Positions 37,630 to 51,700 are shown, counted from the stretch's first letter. The stretch is DNA of 64,000 nucleotides from Gorsachius magnificus (GCA_034008185.1 CM067081.1:67012054-67076053); one strand, 5' to 3'. Translations and numbers: made by a program. The notes: a model not told the origin generated them from the sequence alone.

Positions 37630-39788
37630 AATAAAAATTGTGGGCTTTGTTGAAGATCTGTTAGGCAATGAAATAGTGGGGTTCAAGATCCTGATAGAGG
37701 TGAAGAAGGCAAGTAGCAGAGTAGGGTGCAGACCCTAGACTTCAAGAGAACAGATTTCGGGCTTATTCAGGGAACTGGTAGGTGGGATTCAATAGAAGGC
37801 AACTCTGAAGAGTAAATCTGCTAAGGAAAGCTGGCAAGCTTTTAAGGACATCATCTTCCAAGCACAGGAATGGTACATCCTGGAAAATGAATAGACATAA
37901 CAGGAGACTGACGTGGCTGAACAGGGAGCTTGAGACTGAGCCGCAGTACAAAGACAGCATACAGGAAGTGAACGCTGGGACAGGGACAGGAATATAGAAA
38001 CATTTCCCAGACACGTAGGGATGATTTCAGGAAAGTCAAAGCACACATGGAGCTGAGGGACAAGGAGCAAGGGGCATCAAGAGCACCCCCAATAAAACTT
38101 CTGTTGTTTTATCAGTACAGGACTAAACAAGGAAAATGTAGACCTATGCTGAATGGGCTGGGTAAATTAGTAGCAGCCAACACAGGTGAGGCTGAGTTAC
38201 TTGAATTCTTTGCTTCAGTCTTCTCTGACAGTGTCTCCCAGGCCTATTTGTTTAGAGACAGGGTTCAAGGAGGAGAATAACTAGCAACCTGTGAGGATCA
38301 AGTCAAGGATCTCTTGAGAAATCTTGACCCAAATCTAGTCTTTGGGATAAGATGAACTACATTAACAGTGGTGAGGAGGCTGGCCAATGTCATAGCAAGG
38401 CTGCTTTCCATCATCTTTGAAAGGTTTTTGACATCAGAGGTGGGCCATGATGACTGGAGAAAGACAAATACTGCGTTCGTCTTCAGAAGGGGCAAGAATA
38501 ATGATTCAGAGTGCAACAGGCTGGTCAACCTCTCTTTGGTCTGTGAGAAAATTATGGAGCAAGTTCTCTTAAAACACACAAAAAAGGAGGAGGTGATAGA
38601 GAGTAGCCAGCATGGATTGAACAACAATAAATTGTGCTTGACCAATGTATTTCTGTGATGAAATTACTGGATGCATGAATGAGCATGCTTTTACCTCACC
38701 TTGAGCAAGACTTTTAACAGAGTCTTCCTCAGCACTCTTGAATCCACTTTGAGTTGTTAGGTCGTGACAGATGGGCTGCTGGGTGGATGAGAAACTGCTT
38801 TGATCATCAGGCTCAAAGAGTGGTGGTTAATGGTTCATGCTCTACTTGGAGACAGAGTTCCTCAGTGAACCGTGTGTATCTGTGTTGCCTGACATCCTTG
38901 GCAAGGATCTGGTGGAGGAGATGGAGTGAATCCTCATTAAGTTTGTGGCTGAGAAACTAGTCAACCAGTTGATGCACTTGAGTGAAGGACTGCCATTCAG
39001 AGGAACCTAGACAGGCGGGAGGAAGGGCTGGCAGGAACCTCATGAAATTCAGTAATGGCAAATGTCAAGTTGTGCAATTGGGATGGACGAACCCCCTGCA
39101 GGAGTGTGGGCTGGGAACTAACTGGATGTGGGGCTGCTCTTCTGAAAAGAACCTCAGAGCCCAGGTGGGCAGCAGACTAAACGTGAGCCAGCAGGACGCC
39201 CTGGCAGCAATGAAGGCTGCCGACCAGCAAGAGCATAGCCCAGAGCAGGTGACAGCAGGGGTCTCCTGGCCTGCTTCCTCCAGAGCCCACTGGCAGTGTG
39301 GGCCCAGCTCTGAGCTACCATAGGGTGAGGGCTCAAAAACTGGAGTGAGTCCAGCAAGGCCTCCGTAATGGTCAGAGCTGAAGCTGATGTGCAAGGAGAG
39401 GCTACAGGAGCAGGGCTTGCTCAGCCAGGGCAGGGAAAGCTGTGGGGGACCAACAGCCACCATTCCCACTGATGGGGGGGGCAGTGGGGAGATGAAAATG
39501 GGCTCCTCACAGAGGTTGGCAGTGGGGAGAAGAGGCCAGGTGTAGGAATGGGAATGGAGAGGTTCTGACCTGGATGTAAGGAAAAAAAGAATGTCACTGG
39601 GAGGATAATGAAGCATTGAGAAAGGCTGCCAAGAGAGGCTATGGAGTCTCTGTCCCTGGAGGTTTTCAAGACCTGGCCGTAGACAGCGCTGAACAACCTG
39701 GACTAAATTTGGAGTTGACCATGCTTTGAGCAGGAGGTTGGCCTAGAAGCCTTCTGACATCCCTTCAAAGCTGAATGATTGTATCAAT
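37630..39788 (+). mobile_element. CR1 LINE, 5'-truncated and decayed, with ORF2 remnants
   Basis: About 2.1 kb of CR1 in plus orientation. In order it holds: the end of the endonuclease part ('ATAGTGGGGTTCAAGATCCT', then 'GACTTCAAGAGAACAG' near 37740); a linker frame at 38047-38280 with the residues ELLEFFASVFSDSVS typical of CR1; and a reverse-transcriptase fragment at 38368-38658 (LANVIARLLSIIFERFL, DDWRKTNTAFVF, KIMEQVLL, SSQHGLNNNKLCLTN). A further RT piece at about 38760-38850 (RWAAGWMRNCFDHQAQRVVV) is in another frame. Next comes a 3' UTR-like region from about 38980. The end at about 39740-39788 resembles the CR1 3' terminus but its octamer repeats are eroded. Stops and frameshifts show that it is dead. 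The residues around the catalytic FADD box are no longer recognisable. Confidence 0.85.
38368..38658 (+). pseudogene. CR1 reverse-transcriptase fragment
   Basis: This is a 96-codon open remnant inside the CR1 copy at 37630-39788. It keeps family landmarks of the fingers and early palm: a LA.VIARLLSIIFERFL helix, DDWRKTNTAFVF, a shortened RLVNLSLVCEKIMEQVLL, and SSQHGLNNNKLCLTN where the family usually has GFTKGKSCLTN. It is in the same frame as the upstream linker remnant (38047-38280), but stops separate them, including the one that ends that remnant. It lacks the catalytic aspartates, which lie downstream in a frameshifted part, so no activity is expected. Confidence 0.8.
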
Positions 39789-42403
39789 CAAGAGATCTCC
39801 TTTATGCCTTTCTATGTCTTTGGGCTATATGGCTCTCCCAGATTAAAAACTCTTAGAAACACAGGTTGTGTAACACTGATTAGATGTTGGTCTCAAGCTG
39901 TATTTTTGCATTCTTTTCACTGGCAGTGTTCAGCGCAACTCAGCATAGACCATGCTCAATTCACGTTGGGAGTGAATCATGGCAGATTTCCTTCATGCAT
40001 GTGTGTGCTTTGGTTTACTGTACATGCATGAAGAGAAAACAGTGTTGTTCTTGTAAAGGTCTTTGCTATGAATTATTTTGTAGGACCTACTCTCTCTGAG
40101 GGAATACTGGTTATATGCAGCACAATACTGTGAGGTGCCCTCCTGGTTGTACTTGTTAACCCCTAGTTTATCAGGGAGAGGAGCCATGAAGCTGACAGCC
40201 AGCTTCATTTTCTTTGTTTATCACTGTGTTGGTTAAACTGTGTGGTGCTAAGCCTCCCTTGATAGTATCTTTCTTGAATACTGTTATTACAAATAATTAT
40301 GTACTAAATTCACAGCTGCTCTTCCTTTTGAAAGTCCTTGGTGGTGTGCTTCATGGTGGCCCATTGAACTTCTGCACAGAGTGGGGGTTTATGTGAGAAA
40401 TTCTGATCAGAACAAACAGCATCTGGTGCAGGGGGGAGGACTGCGCGCATCTCAGAGCATCGGTTTGGCAGGAGCACGTTTTTACTAATTAAAAGTCTGG
40501 CAGTAGATTTTCTGGAGTTTTTTTCTCCCTCTAACAATTATTCTATGTGTATGTAGCCAGAAGTGGCCATTCCTTAAGTCTGGCTGTTCTTGTAGGATTT
40601 TCTAGTTTCTTTTATTTCTAATTCTTCAGAAAGAGATCACTGTTCTGAGTAAAAGAAGGAGACAGCCCAGCTGGCTAGATATGAAGAGTAAGATATTAAC
40701 TGTTGTGAATATAACAATATTTTAGGTATTAGGGTGATAAGTTTTCAAATTCAAACTTGTAAAACTAATGCCACTGTTAAGATACTGATACAACTGGGAC
40801 CGTTTTATGCCTGAGAATTGCTATAATCTGAGAGCTGAAGACATCCCTGACATCTTTGCTAGCAGTGTTATGAGCTTACCGTGTAAAATTTTGTTTATGA
40901 GCCATTGTTCAGGTTTATAGGAATAACAAGCTGCAGAGATGTCGGATGTCAGCATACATCCCCTTATAAAATATGTTTTGCTAATAATAAATTATTGACT
41001 GCCTGTACCCCAAAGATGGACAGTATTGTAATTTTCCTGGAATTGTGATATTTCTAGTGCTGTTAAAGGTGTCATAAGATAGTATTTTTGCTGTTAACTT
41101 AGTTTTCAAGGGCTAAAATTTCAAAGACTGGTTTGGATGCTTTGGAAGCTGCTTTTGAAGGGACTGGAGGCAGTTCATTATTTATGTATTTTGTAAGCTT
41201 ATTAGAAGAGGCCTAAGGAGTACAAATTTTTAGGAAGGATAAAAATGCAGCCCACAGCTTTTACGCATGGACTGCTCTCCAGATTAGTGTCACTTAGTTT
41301 ATGAAATACATAACTCTTTCAGCTCTTATGACTGAGGGGAAATGGACTTTTCTATGAAAAGCCCTGTAGAGCATGGACATGTCTGGAGCCACAACAGTTC
41401 CTCAGAAAACTACTTGTGCTACTTGGCCCCATACAAGATTCCAGGTCATGGCAAAGGGTTGGCAGCAATAACTCAAAGCTCATTGTCTGACTGCCTGCAG
41501 TCGCATGTTAAGGGAAATGGTTTTTCATGGGAATGACAGTGAGGAGCTGGTAAGAGCCTCATAAGAACGGACCTTTCTGTGCTCTGCAGTAGCATTCACC
41601 CAATAAATATAGTATAGTAAGTCTTAGCAGTGGTATCAGGTTTTCAAGATTTGTTCATGAGTGAAAGAAGTCTTGGTAATACAACTAGCTTAAGACTTCG
41701 TCGAAAGAGGAAAAACTGAAACCTCTTAACCTACCTTTATTATCCCCTCTAATTTTATGGGTAAACATGACCTGGTCCCCTCTTTACTGCATAATTGTTT
41801 TGTACTATATAAACACTGGGTTTCACAAGCTTTTTCTGTGTAAACTTTCTCTTGACTTTTTCATAGGGAACTTTAATCATGAAGAGTTAAATGTCTCATG
41901 GGGCACCTTGCATTTAGGAATGGAACTATTACAACTTGCTTGTTACCAACTTAGATGACCATAGAGTAGAATAGTGCAAATAACAGCTATCAGCATGTAT
42001 AAATGCCTGATACATGAGGATATAAAGAAAGGAGACAGTAGAAAGGGAATACCTCATCTCAATTTAAGATATTCAGTTAACCCTGGTGCAACCGTATATC
42101 ATTAAGCAGAAAGCTGAACTATCTTCTTCAGGTGGGTGTTAATGTTGCAAGGCAAATTCATGTTTTATAGACAGCTGGGTAAGGTACAATGTCTAATGTG
42201 TGGTTTGTAATAATCTCAAAATCGGAATACTCAGTACAGGGTTGTTGACGTGGTATATGACAACAGTCATGTGCCGCGTGTACTTAAGGATCACTGCTCT
42301 ATCAGGAAAAATGATGGATTAAGGATGAATACCCTAGACAATGGAAAACTATAGCTAATCCTTTTATAACTACTGTTTTGGTAATGAGATGTATTTTAAA
42401 GGT
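39789..42403 (+). other. MCF2L intron, between two CR1 copies
   Basis: No feature was recognised. Open frames are below 80 codons and have no domain signal. Confidence 0.6.
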
Positions 42404-42648
42404 CTGAAGTTGCGCTAGGGCAGGTGTAGGTTGGACATTAGGAAAAATTTCTTCACCGAAGGGGTTGTCAGGCACTGGAATGGGTTGCCCAGGGAAGTGG
42501 TCAAGTCCCCATCCCCGGAGGTATTTAAAAGCAGGGTAGATGAGGTGCTTAGGGACATGGTTTAGTGGTGGGATGGCAGGGTTAGGTTAATGGTTGGACT
42601 TGATGATCTTAAAGGTCTTTTCTAACCTAAACGATTCTATGATTCTAT
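42404..42648 (+). mobile_element. CR1 LINE 3' end, relatively young copy
   Basis: A 245-bp CR1 3' fragment in plus orientation. It has nearly consensus motifs throughout: 'GGTTGGACATTAGGAAAAA', 'GGCACTGGAATGGGTTGCCC', 'GAGGTATTTAAAAG', 'TTAGGGACATGGTTTAGTGG' and 'GGACTTGATGATCTTAAAGG'. It terminates in two tandem GATTCTAT octamers (42633-42640 and 42641-42648), the diagnostic CR1 3' end. It is the best preserved repeat in the window and is 5'-truncated as usual. Confidence 0.93.
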
Positions 42649-45544
42649 AATGCTTCTGAAACAGATTTTTCCTTTTAGCAGCTAGTAATTTCTTTATTAT
42701 TATTGAAGTACAAAATGAAGTTTTATCTAAAAGGTGGGGATTCTCTTACTGAGACAAATATTGCTTAAAGTCAAGGGATTTTTGGTTTTATACATATAGT
42801 ACACAAGATGAAAAAAGGACAATCCATGGCAGTATGTGATGTATTCAAGGCAATGCTTTCTAGGAAGAGTATTTTAACTAAAAAGTTGAATTTGTACAAA
42901 TACTTTACATGTAAGTGTTGATCCACAGGAATTAATAACTCTGATTGATGGAGTTGCTGAATAAAGTCTTACCTGCAGACAAATGTCTATAAGAGGTGAG
43001 CTCTGTAAAGTCAATTGGGTTGCAGTAGCGGACACTGAGGCAAGTCTTGCCTCTATTTGAACACCCACGTAGCTAGTCTGATTCTTGTTCTGCAGGGAAG
43101 GATGTCTCCTCATACTTCACTGTGTGAATTCTTTGGGGATTATTGCTGAGCTGGGTAGGCAGAGAAGGTAATGCAGAACAACGCTGTCTCATCTCTTAGC
43201 TGAGTAAAAAACTGATGACCTCCATACACGGTGTTCAGCATTCTTACTGCAAAGTGGGAGAGGCACCTGTGGGATGCACCTTTTGCATCCCATATATTCT
43301 TCCTCCACCCTTTGTATATTCCATTCAGGTTTACAATAGGCTCCTAAAATAGCTGCCTTAAGAAGTCATCTCAGGGCATTCAGTATTCTCTTCTTTTTTC
43401 CTCTGTTTTCAAAGTATTTTTTCCTCCTTCTATTTATCCTACTAAATAGACTTTTAAGATTTGCAATGTACCCTGAAGGCAAGTGTTACTCATACTTAAT
43501 TCTATCAATCACAGCTGTCACACTAAACATATTTTATTAAGTGCATTCTTGGAATATACATTTACCAAATGTGGGGTGTAGCATGAGAACTTGGTCCAAA
43601 AGAAATGAATAGATCATTGCAATGGTTTAAAAAAAAAAAAAAGATTTTTCAACATACGGTTTTGCTTCTGGTTAATTAGCAGTTTCTGCTGCAATCAGAA
43701 AACAATATGCTGTGTGAGAGAACAAAAGGATATAGTTTTAAGGCTTTTCTTCATTGCTCATGTAGGTGGTTCTTTGAACAAAGCAAGCAAGCTAAAATTC
43801 TTGTGGTCACAAGAGATTGGAAAATTAGTATTTTAAATGTGTAACACTGAGTCTTCAATACAAAGTTCCTTTCAAGGGAAATAAAAACCAGTGTAGATTA
43901 GAAAATTCAGAACACGTTTTGATGGCCAGTTTGAGTCCCAACACCGCCGATTAAATACAATATGCGTGCCTTCTGTATTTGTATTCAGAATGAGTCTTGT
44001 ACAGCCTCTCTTTGTAATGTCCATCTGTCCTACTACATGGTCTCAAGCGTATCGCAGGTTACCTTGTCACCGTGTTCAGCAATTTCCTGTTTTGAAAGCT
44101 GTCCCTGTCAGTTTCCTGCCCGGGAGAATGTCCCCTTCTTTGAGATCCTGATGGTTTGCAGACGCTTGAACAGTGTGGCCTTCTAAGAAATCCTGTTGTT
44201 TGTGGTACCGTCTGGTGTTGGAAGCCGTCCTGTCCAAGTAACCAAACAGAACGAGATGGCCTTCCAAAGTGTTGATGTCTGACAGTTTGAAAGCTCAGTT
44301 GTTAGGGTTTGCTAAGCTTCAGTTAGACCCTTCCTTGTTAACTACACCAACTCCCCATCATTTGGGATAACACCGGGGTTACCTGGAAAACTGAAAAAGA
44401 AATGTCTGTGCTAAGCCTTCCAGCGGGTTCAGACCCACAAAGTCTTCACTAGCATAGGTGCAGCGAAGTGTAACGGGGTGGATTTAGGTAGGGACCAGAA
44501 CATGTTGCAGCATGGCATGGCTGTTGCTGGAACTAACAGACCTCAGCGCAAGGGGCACAGGAGAGCACAGAGGTTGGGTCTGCCCCGTCTCCTTGGCATA
44601 GATCCACCACTGCACCCTGGAAGCAGGAGCAGCCATGTCAGGTAACGCTGTGTTTTGAGCTCGCAAGTCCCTCAGGGTCCAGGCTGACCTTGCAAAAAGC
44701 TGGTGTGGGAGAGTAACCACATGTGTTCCTTCCTTTATCTGCAAACTAAACAAGTGGCCTACCGATAGCTAAGAGTTAATCGCTTTTGTTTTATGGAGTG
44801 CCAGGGATGAACGTCACCGCATATGGGTAAGAAGTGCCAAAAACCAGGCTCCCTGACAGTTCACACTGACACGCTGAGCAACAGCTTTGCAACTTCAGTG
44901 CCTATTTCTGTCAGCTGTGTTTCATTTCCACGCTCTCCTCTTTGTCGGATTACAATCCAGGCTGAAGATGTGGAACCTCTACCCTGCTGTTACCTTGGCA
45001 GCTCCTCAAATTTGTCAGTGAGAACATCCCAAGATTTCCAGCAAAATCTGTCATGCTGTGTGTGCCCTTCCTTTCTCAGAGCACAGCTGCCAAACAGTTG
45101 TAAATGCCATATGTTCCTGTAAGCAGAAGTGTAAAGGCTTAGGTTTGAAGTTAAGTGTTGCATCTTAAAGTTAAGTGGTAGTCTGAAGCTTTAGTGTCAG
45201 GTACGTAGTCTGACAAGATTAGGTCAAAGCTCAACACGTTACTTAGTCTGAATTTTTACTGGGTATGGAACAATATACGTTTGTTTGGATGTCTACCTTG
45301 TGAATGTCTTAAACTTGTTTTAAAGCTTGGCTCTGAATAGGCAAAGCCTTTCTAGTCTTTAAATCCCATTTACACCTTCAGGGCTTAGAGGATTTGAATA
45401 ATATGCATGACACACACCGTCCAGGGGTAAATTTAATCTGCTAAGGAGACAAAGTAAGTTAAGCACTGTAAAATTGTGAAAGTCAATTACTAACATGCTG
45501 GACCTCACACAGGAGCTTTCATTAGTCCAGTCTTAAGTTCAGAG

Positions 45545-45720
45545 TATTTAGCACCCTATTTAGGTAAAAAACTCACCTTTCTAAAACACAGCATTCCAGA
45601 TAAGGCTGTACCAATACTTTATGCAGTGGCATTAATGGTTGTTGAAGTGTACTGGAAATATGTGTAATTCCAATATCATATTTCTGAATAGGTGTAAAAA
45701 TTCTTCTGTGCAGTCTGCCT
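45545..45720 (-). mobile_element. possible ancient CR1 fragment
   Basis: The stretch around 45590-45640 ('GCATTCCAGATAAGGCTGTA' followed by 'CAATACTTTATGCAGTGGC') resembles, in reverse complement, the CR1 segment usually reading like 'CCAGGTGAGGCCTCACCAG...TACAGTGGC'. The surrounding similarity is weak and no boundaries are visible. An alignment against amniote CR1 consensus sequences is needed to confirm it. Confidence 0.3.
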
Positions 45721-48700
45721 TAATAGTTCTAAAGGGAGGATCGTGTAGGCTTTCAGTTACTCGTATTTACTTAAGCTTAACCGACTGTGGAGCCTTTTGC
45801 CTTTATTGGCCTATTTATCCTTAATTGTCCCTCAAGGATATTGTGGCCTACTTCAGCCATCTGTAGTTAAGTCTAAAGGAGTCCTCAGAGTTGTTGTCTT
45901 TCTTCAAACAGTCCTTCCAAGAGCAGCTCTCTGTGACCCGAAGAAATTATGCTGGATTTTCCATTTAGAAAATTAAAACTCTTCTTTTAAAAAAAAAAAC
46001 AACTTAACTTTAGCTAATTTCACACACTAAAAGAGGATCTGTTAAGCAATAACTTTGTCTTTTAGTGATTATTTCTGTTACCCGCAGAAATGCGTCAAAG
46101 CTGTTCTGATTTTAGTCTGTGGGGTTCCTTGGTGGGGTAAAGCTTTCTAAGTTACCAGAAAAAAAGACTGATGGGTACCACAGAAAGGAAATCAGTGCAT
46201 GTGGTACGAGCAGATGTCCAGGTCCATGCAGATAATGATGATTGGACACTTTAGTTTTTTTATTTTTAACACTGGCTACATTCCCTCAGCTTTCTCCCCA
46301 ACAGCATAAGCTTTCTGGAGCAGAAAGAATGGCAGCATATATGATGGAACATAGCCAGCATTACTGTACTCCAATCAGTCACGTTTGGTTGTTTATTTTA
46401 AGGAGGAATTGGCTTGAAAGTGGGAGAGAGACTGTTGTGAGGACTTAGAGTAGCATAGGAAGTAAAGAGGAGCTATAGGGACAAGTCAAGGAAGATACTG
46501 ATGCCCGTATCTCTGAAGCGGAGTGGGGAGGGAAAAAAATAAATGTGACTGTATGCTATATAAATCAGCGTAAATACTTAAAAATAAATCAGGCATGTAC
46601 CAGTGCTGCTTATTTGGCTGAGGAACATAAGCTGTGCTTGAAACAGAAGTGCCTCAGGTAAATGTGTTTGGATTTGTATTGCGTAATTCCAAGGACCTGC
46701 TGCTGTGCAGGATAAAGACCTCGGGTTTCCTTTGAGACCAAGGTTTGAGAGCAGCTCTCCTGGTTGTCACAGAGTTGTCACTCACCTCATCGACAGTACA
46801 TCTCTGAGAGTACCCCATCTTCCTTGTGGGTTCTTGCTTCGCAGGCAGATGCAGTAAGCTCCTGCTGTCGCAGTCCTGTGGCAATGGAAGGATTTTTAGA
46901 TCAGGGATAGGGCTGTATGTAACCATGCGTGGGTTTCTGGGCTATGGTCATTGTGAAGTTTGGATGAGACTTCCAAAGTTTTGAATTATTATCAGCCCCT
47001 TAGACAAAGCTCTTTGAAGTTCTTGAACCCAACATTCATCTAAGCTTTTCTTTGCCCACTTGCTGGGAGATCTTAAAATACAATTTTTGTATCTGATGAT
47101 TGCTCAATCCTGAGAAAACTGGAATACAGTATGCCCTCAGACATACCAGGGGCATGAACTAATAACAGCTGAGACCAAAAGTAAGCATAATAGGAAAGGG
47201 AAGAGAGAAGGTTTTCATCAGTGGTATACTGGATAAGGTTTAGGAAGAGTTAACTGGAATATGCAGAAGGAAGAAAAAAAAAAAAGTGCATAGTAGAGGG
47301 GAGAGAAAGAAATGCATCAAATTTCTTATCTGAACCTTGTCTTATGATGAGACTTTGACAGGTTCAGCTCCAACACAAAGGCTCAGCTTTTCTTCATTTC
47401 CCCTGCAGCTTCATCTGTTTCTCTGAAGGGAAGGCAGTAACTATCAAAAAGTAAAGAGGGGGGCCAAATGCCATGTTTTGAATGTGCATTTAAAAACCCA
47501 TCTATTCACAGAATTCCAGTGTAGAATGAAAAGGATGGTAGAATAATATATTTGTTGTTTTATTCATAGTGATTTAGTTGTTTGGGTTTTTTTTTTCTGG
47601 GGGGGAGCAGTTTTTATTTTCCAAACCTGATTTTAAACATAAGAATCAATGAGAAATGGTCCCTCCTTGCTTACAGGTTATGCTCCTGCTGTGAGGTGTC
47701 ACAACATCAGCTGTGTTGCGTGAAATGCAGCTGTTATGCCAGGAGCTTTAGGTATCATTATTTTTACTTGGCATTCAGTGATTTTGGGCAGGCCACTAGA
47801 GGCTGCACTTGTATAGCAGCACTTCTGTCTCATTTTAAATTTCTTTTCCTGGAATTCCTTGTCTTCCCTATATTTCTTCATGAACAGTGGTTAGCCTTAG
47901 TTTGAGTTGGGTAAGTTTTTTTTCCCTCCACAGTTCAAGTTCATTGAGCTGGCTATGAGAGGGCCCAATAATTAAATGTAACAAATTCTTCTAGATCAAT
48001 AGCCTTGTGTTGAAGCACAGTACAAGCACTCGCTAGTTAAACACAGTAAGGAGTAGATGGCAAGTTTTGTCCCTGATTCCAGAGATTTGGACACGGAGAG
48101 AGAGGTGCAGTGCAGTGACTTCCACACCACTAAGCACCAGCTTTATACTCAGCACCTCAGGAAGCTTTTGGTGAGCCTGTTCCTTGGGTCTGTGCTCTAT
48201 GGATGGTTTTCCAAGGAGATCAGAAGCAATGGATATGTCCTCGCAACTGTGCTTTCTGTACTAGCTGACTTCTTCAGTGTTTTCAGCTGAAGAGATGTAG
48301 GTTACAAAAATTAAACACAAAACTATATTACTATTTCCATCTGAAATTATGCAGAAGTTGTTCATCATTGCATTCCCATTTTTGTCCTGCATGCAGTGCC
48401 ATGTGCCCAAACTGAAGAGCACTCATCATTTCTGTTTTTTCTCATAAATGTTGCTGGAGTAAGAACTGATATCCGATGGACCAGTTACATACCTCAGCTG
48501 AAAGTGATTCTTCCAGGAATCCAAACTGAGCTGTCAGGCCCGAAGTTTGAAACAGAGCTGAAATGTCAGGCCAGTTTGCTTTTTTAGGGGCTCAGGCGGC
48601 CTGCTAGGTAGCCAAAGAGCTTCATCTGGGTGTTCGAAGTGTTCCGTTCATAAATGTTACCCTTGTTAGGAACATTTCTGTTCTCAGATGTGTGCAATAT

Positions 48701-51700
48701 TCTTTGACCTCACTCATACTTACACATTTGTGGCAGCATTTTGCACCAAACTGCTGTTTTCTGTCTAGCCCATTACATGTCATGACCGGATCATGCAATT
48801 GTATGCACAGCCGTCTTTTGGGAATAAGTTTTCAATCTATTTATTTTCTCACCAGATTGTTTCTTTGCCACTGATATCTCAATACCAATGCAAACCTCAA
48901 ATTTTCTGTCACAAAAATAGAAAATATAATTTTAAAGTTTGCTAACATAGAGTAAGTGTAATTAGTGGGAAGGTATTACTGTCCAGCTTTCAGAATGCTT
49001 CCAACTTGTCTTAGGTGTGTAATCACTTTATGATTTGTACATTTACACTGCAAATTTGGAGTACCATTTGTAACATTTATTATTATGTTATAAAGGATTA
49101 TATTTTTTTTTATTTTTCAGGCTATTCTTCAGTTGAATGGTTTTAAGTACTAATTTTAAGTGCAGGTTTCAAGAAAACACCCAATTAAGATCTGAAAGAA
49201 CAGCAGCATTACAAAGCAGTATTCAGCTTAGATGCTGTGTTAAAACCAACAGGCTCACTTAGCAATTGAAACTAGAAAGTTCATTGTCCAATGTAGAGCT
49301 CAAATAATGTCTGAGTTATAGTTCTTTTTAAGTTCCTGCTATGTCTAAATTGATTTAATCAGGCACCTTCTACAGTAAGGCTGGGGGTATTATGGGCTAT
49401 AACAGTTTGCAATATCTGAAGCTTTCAAGCTGGAGCTTTGTGAAGTGTGATATATCCTCTTATTTCTGTCTTTTACTCAAGAAAGCACAAGACTACTCTC
49501 TTCTCCTTAGAGATCGTGGTTTCCAACATTAGGAAGTCCTTAATCTTAGTCTCAGTTTGGATAGCGAGAAAGAAGCTGTCATAAGATCAAAATACTTAAA
49601 GATCAATCAAGTACAAAAATATTTTAAAATTAATAAGTAGAACACCTTTTAAAATGAGGGCAACATGCCCAATATGAAATTTTTTTGTTTCTTTTTTAAA
49701 ATACCCAGGTGGTGGGTTTGTTTTGGAATTAAGTGGATAATTTGGCCAGTTTTGAAACAAAGCAGGCTTTATGATAATGAGTAATCAAGAACTGTAAGAA
49801 AACTAAACTGCTGTAGGTCGAATTACTGTTTAGTGCCTGGGTACTAGATTTTGTTTAATGTTACAGTTGAACTTCTTTTTCTTTATCAGATTCATAAACC
49901 ATTAAATTCTCCTGCTCTAGGAAAAAATGCATCCTGTAGGACTTACCCAGTGATCAAATTGAAGTAGTCTTGGTTATCCTACATAAGGGACAGGAGAGGA
50001 GATACAGGGCAAGGCTATGCCAGGTGAATGGTTCCTGCCCTTTTTCTTGCTGGGGAACCAGCATAAAACTGGTAATGTGAAATGTCACCATAGTGCTCAG
50101 CTGAATTAGTTTCTTTTATAGTTGCTGCACTGGAGATTTCTGTCTTGATGTATTAATACCATGTTCTTCATATTCTCTGGCTGTCTTCTAGAGTGTATAC
50201 AGGCCACTAAGGAGATGGCTCTTCTCTGCTTTCATTCATTAGTGGTTTCATTTTTCTAATGTATGAAACACATCTGATTAAGAAAGAGTTCGTCTCCTCC
50301 TCACCCCCCAAGAAGTCATTCCTAGCAGCAGCAGGAGAGATGGAGAAGTGGCCTTTCAAGTGGCTCAAGTTCAATCAGTTGAAATGCCTCTGAAAATGTA
50401 GGATAATGTACGATATGTATAAATGTAGGATAACCTTGCTAGTTAGTGTCTGGTTTCCAACAGCCTGTTCCTAAGCAAAGTAACAGAGAATGCCGTTCTT
50501 GATTACCCTAGCTTGTTTGCTGACGACTGAATATAGGATGACTTCTGAGTTCAAAGAGCTGATAGCTGCTGGAAGCATTTTTATCACTGGGGGCATGATG
50601 GGAATGCTTGGTGTTCAGTGTTCATTACCCCTGTGCTCAGGCTACTGGACTGTCTCCTTGTGTATGCTGAACCTGTTTGAGCTCCATCTTGTCTTTTTCT
50701 GCACTAGATACAATTCTACCTTTGAGATTTAATTTTTTTTTTTTTTTAAAGAGCTGATCCACAGAACCCTTGTGGCGTGCCCAAGCATAAACCTAACTGC
50801 TGTATGGACAGGATGGGCAATACAATTCCTAAGATGATCTGTCACTGTGTCTTGTACGTTTGCCCTTTTGTGGTACAGTGGTATGACCAATGATGGGTGG
50901 ATGGGCCAATTCCACGGTCCTTCCTACATAGGCCTACATGTTGCATGCCAAAAAAAGATCAGGATTTTCAAGCAGCCTCAGACCCTGCATCTCTTCAAGC
51001 AGTGTGTGTGTAGCACTGATGCACCCTGATGGTCAGTGATGAGCTACAGAGAGTAAGCTTTAAGAACAGGATGGTACCAGAGATCTAAAGACAGCTTCAG
51101 CTGCTTATAATGCAGATTGCTGCAGACATTGCCTTGGTGCTCTGCTAAATGCAGTAATTCTTCACTGAATATCACTGAAATCCTACTATCAAAATAGCTG
51201 TCTGGCCATTGAGAGCAAGAATTTCTAGTCAGTTTGTCTGTATGGGCAGAGGTGGTCAAGGTAGGGAACAATCCTGAGTGTAATGTAAGCCAAGTGTTTA
51301 ATAATAAGGCTTTAAGACTGAAATTCAGTTTTACTAAACTGGAATTATTGAACCTAAAAATCTGCACAGAATTTCAAGCATCTAAAAAATTGATGATATT
51401 GAGTCACTGTGATGAACCTCAAGACTTGCTTTGTTTTGTTTGTAGTAGAGAGCAATGTATCCACGCATTTTTCATACAGCAGTGTAAAAGCAATAGGAAC
51501 TTATTTGTGTAACAGTTGTCACCACCCATACCTTGGAGAAATGCAAGGATCTTTCAGATGATGACTATGTAATTGCTTCCACACATCCCAGAGGGAAGTT
51601 TCTTTCTGCAGTCCTATGTTCTATAAGCTTTCCCACCCTTTCCCCCAGGTGCATGAGCTCATAAGCCTTGCAAGCAAGACAAAGAGGGAGATGTCCCCAT

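Noticed and set aside
39065..39616. 183-codon minus-strand open frame
   Set aside because: It is antisense to the 3' UTR of the CR1 copy at 37630-39788, so it is a shadow of the repeat.
44630..44660. ATGTCAG|GTAACG, which could look like a start codon followed by a donor
   Set aside because: The reading frame it would give does not join in phase with a recognisable MCF2L peptide, and no supporting acceptor or promoter is visible.
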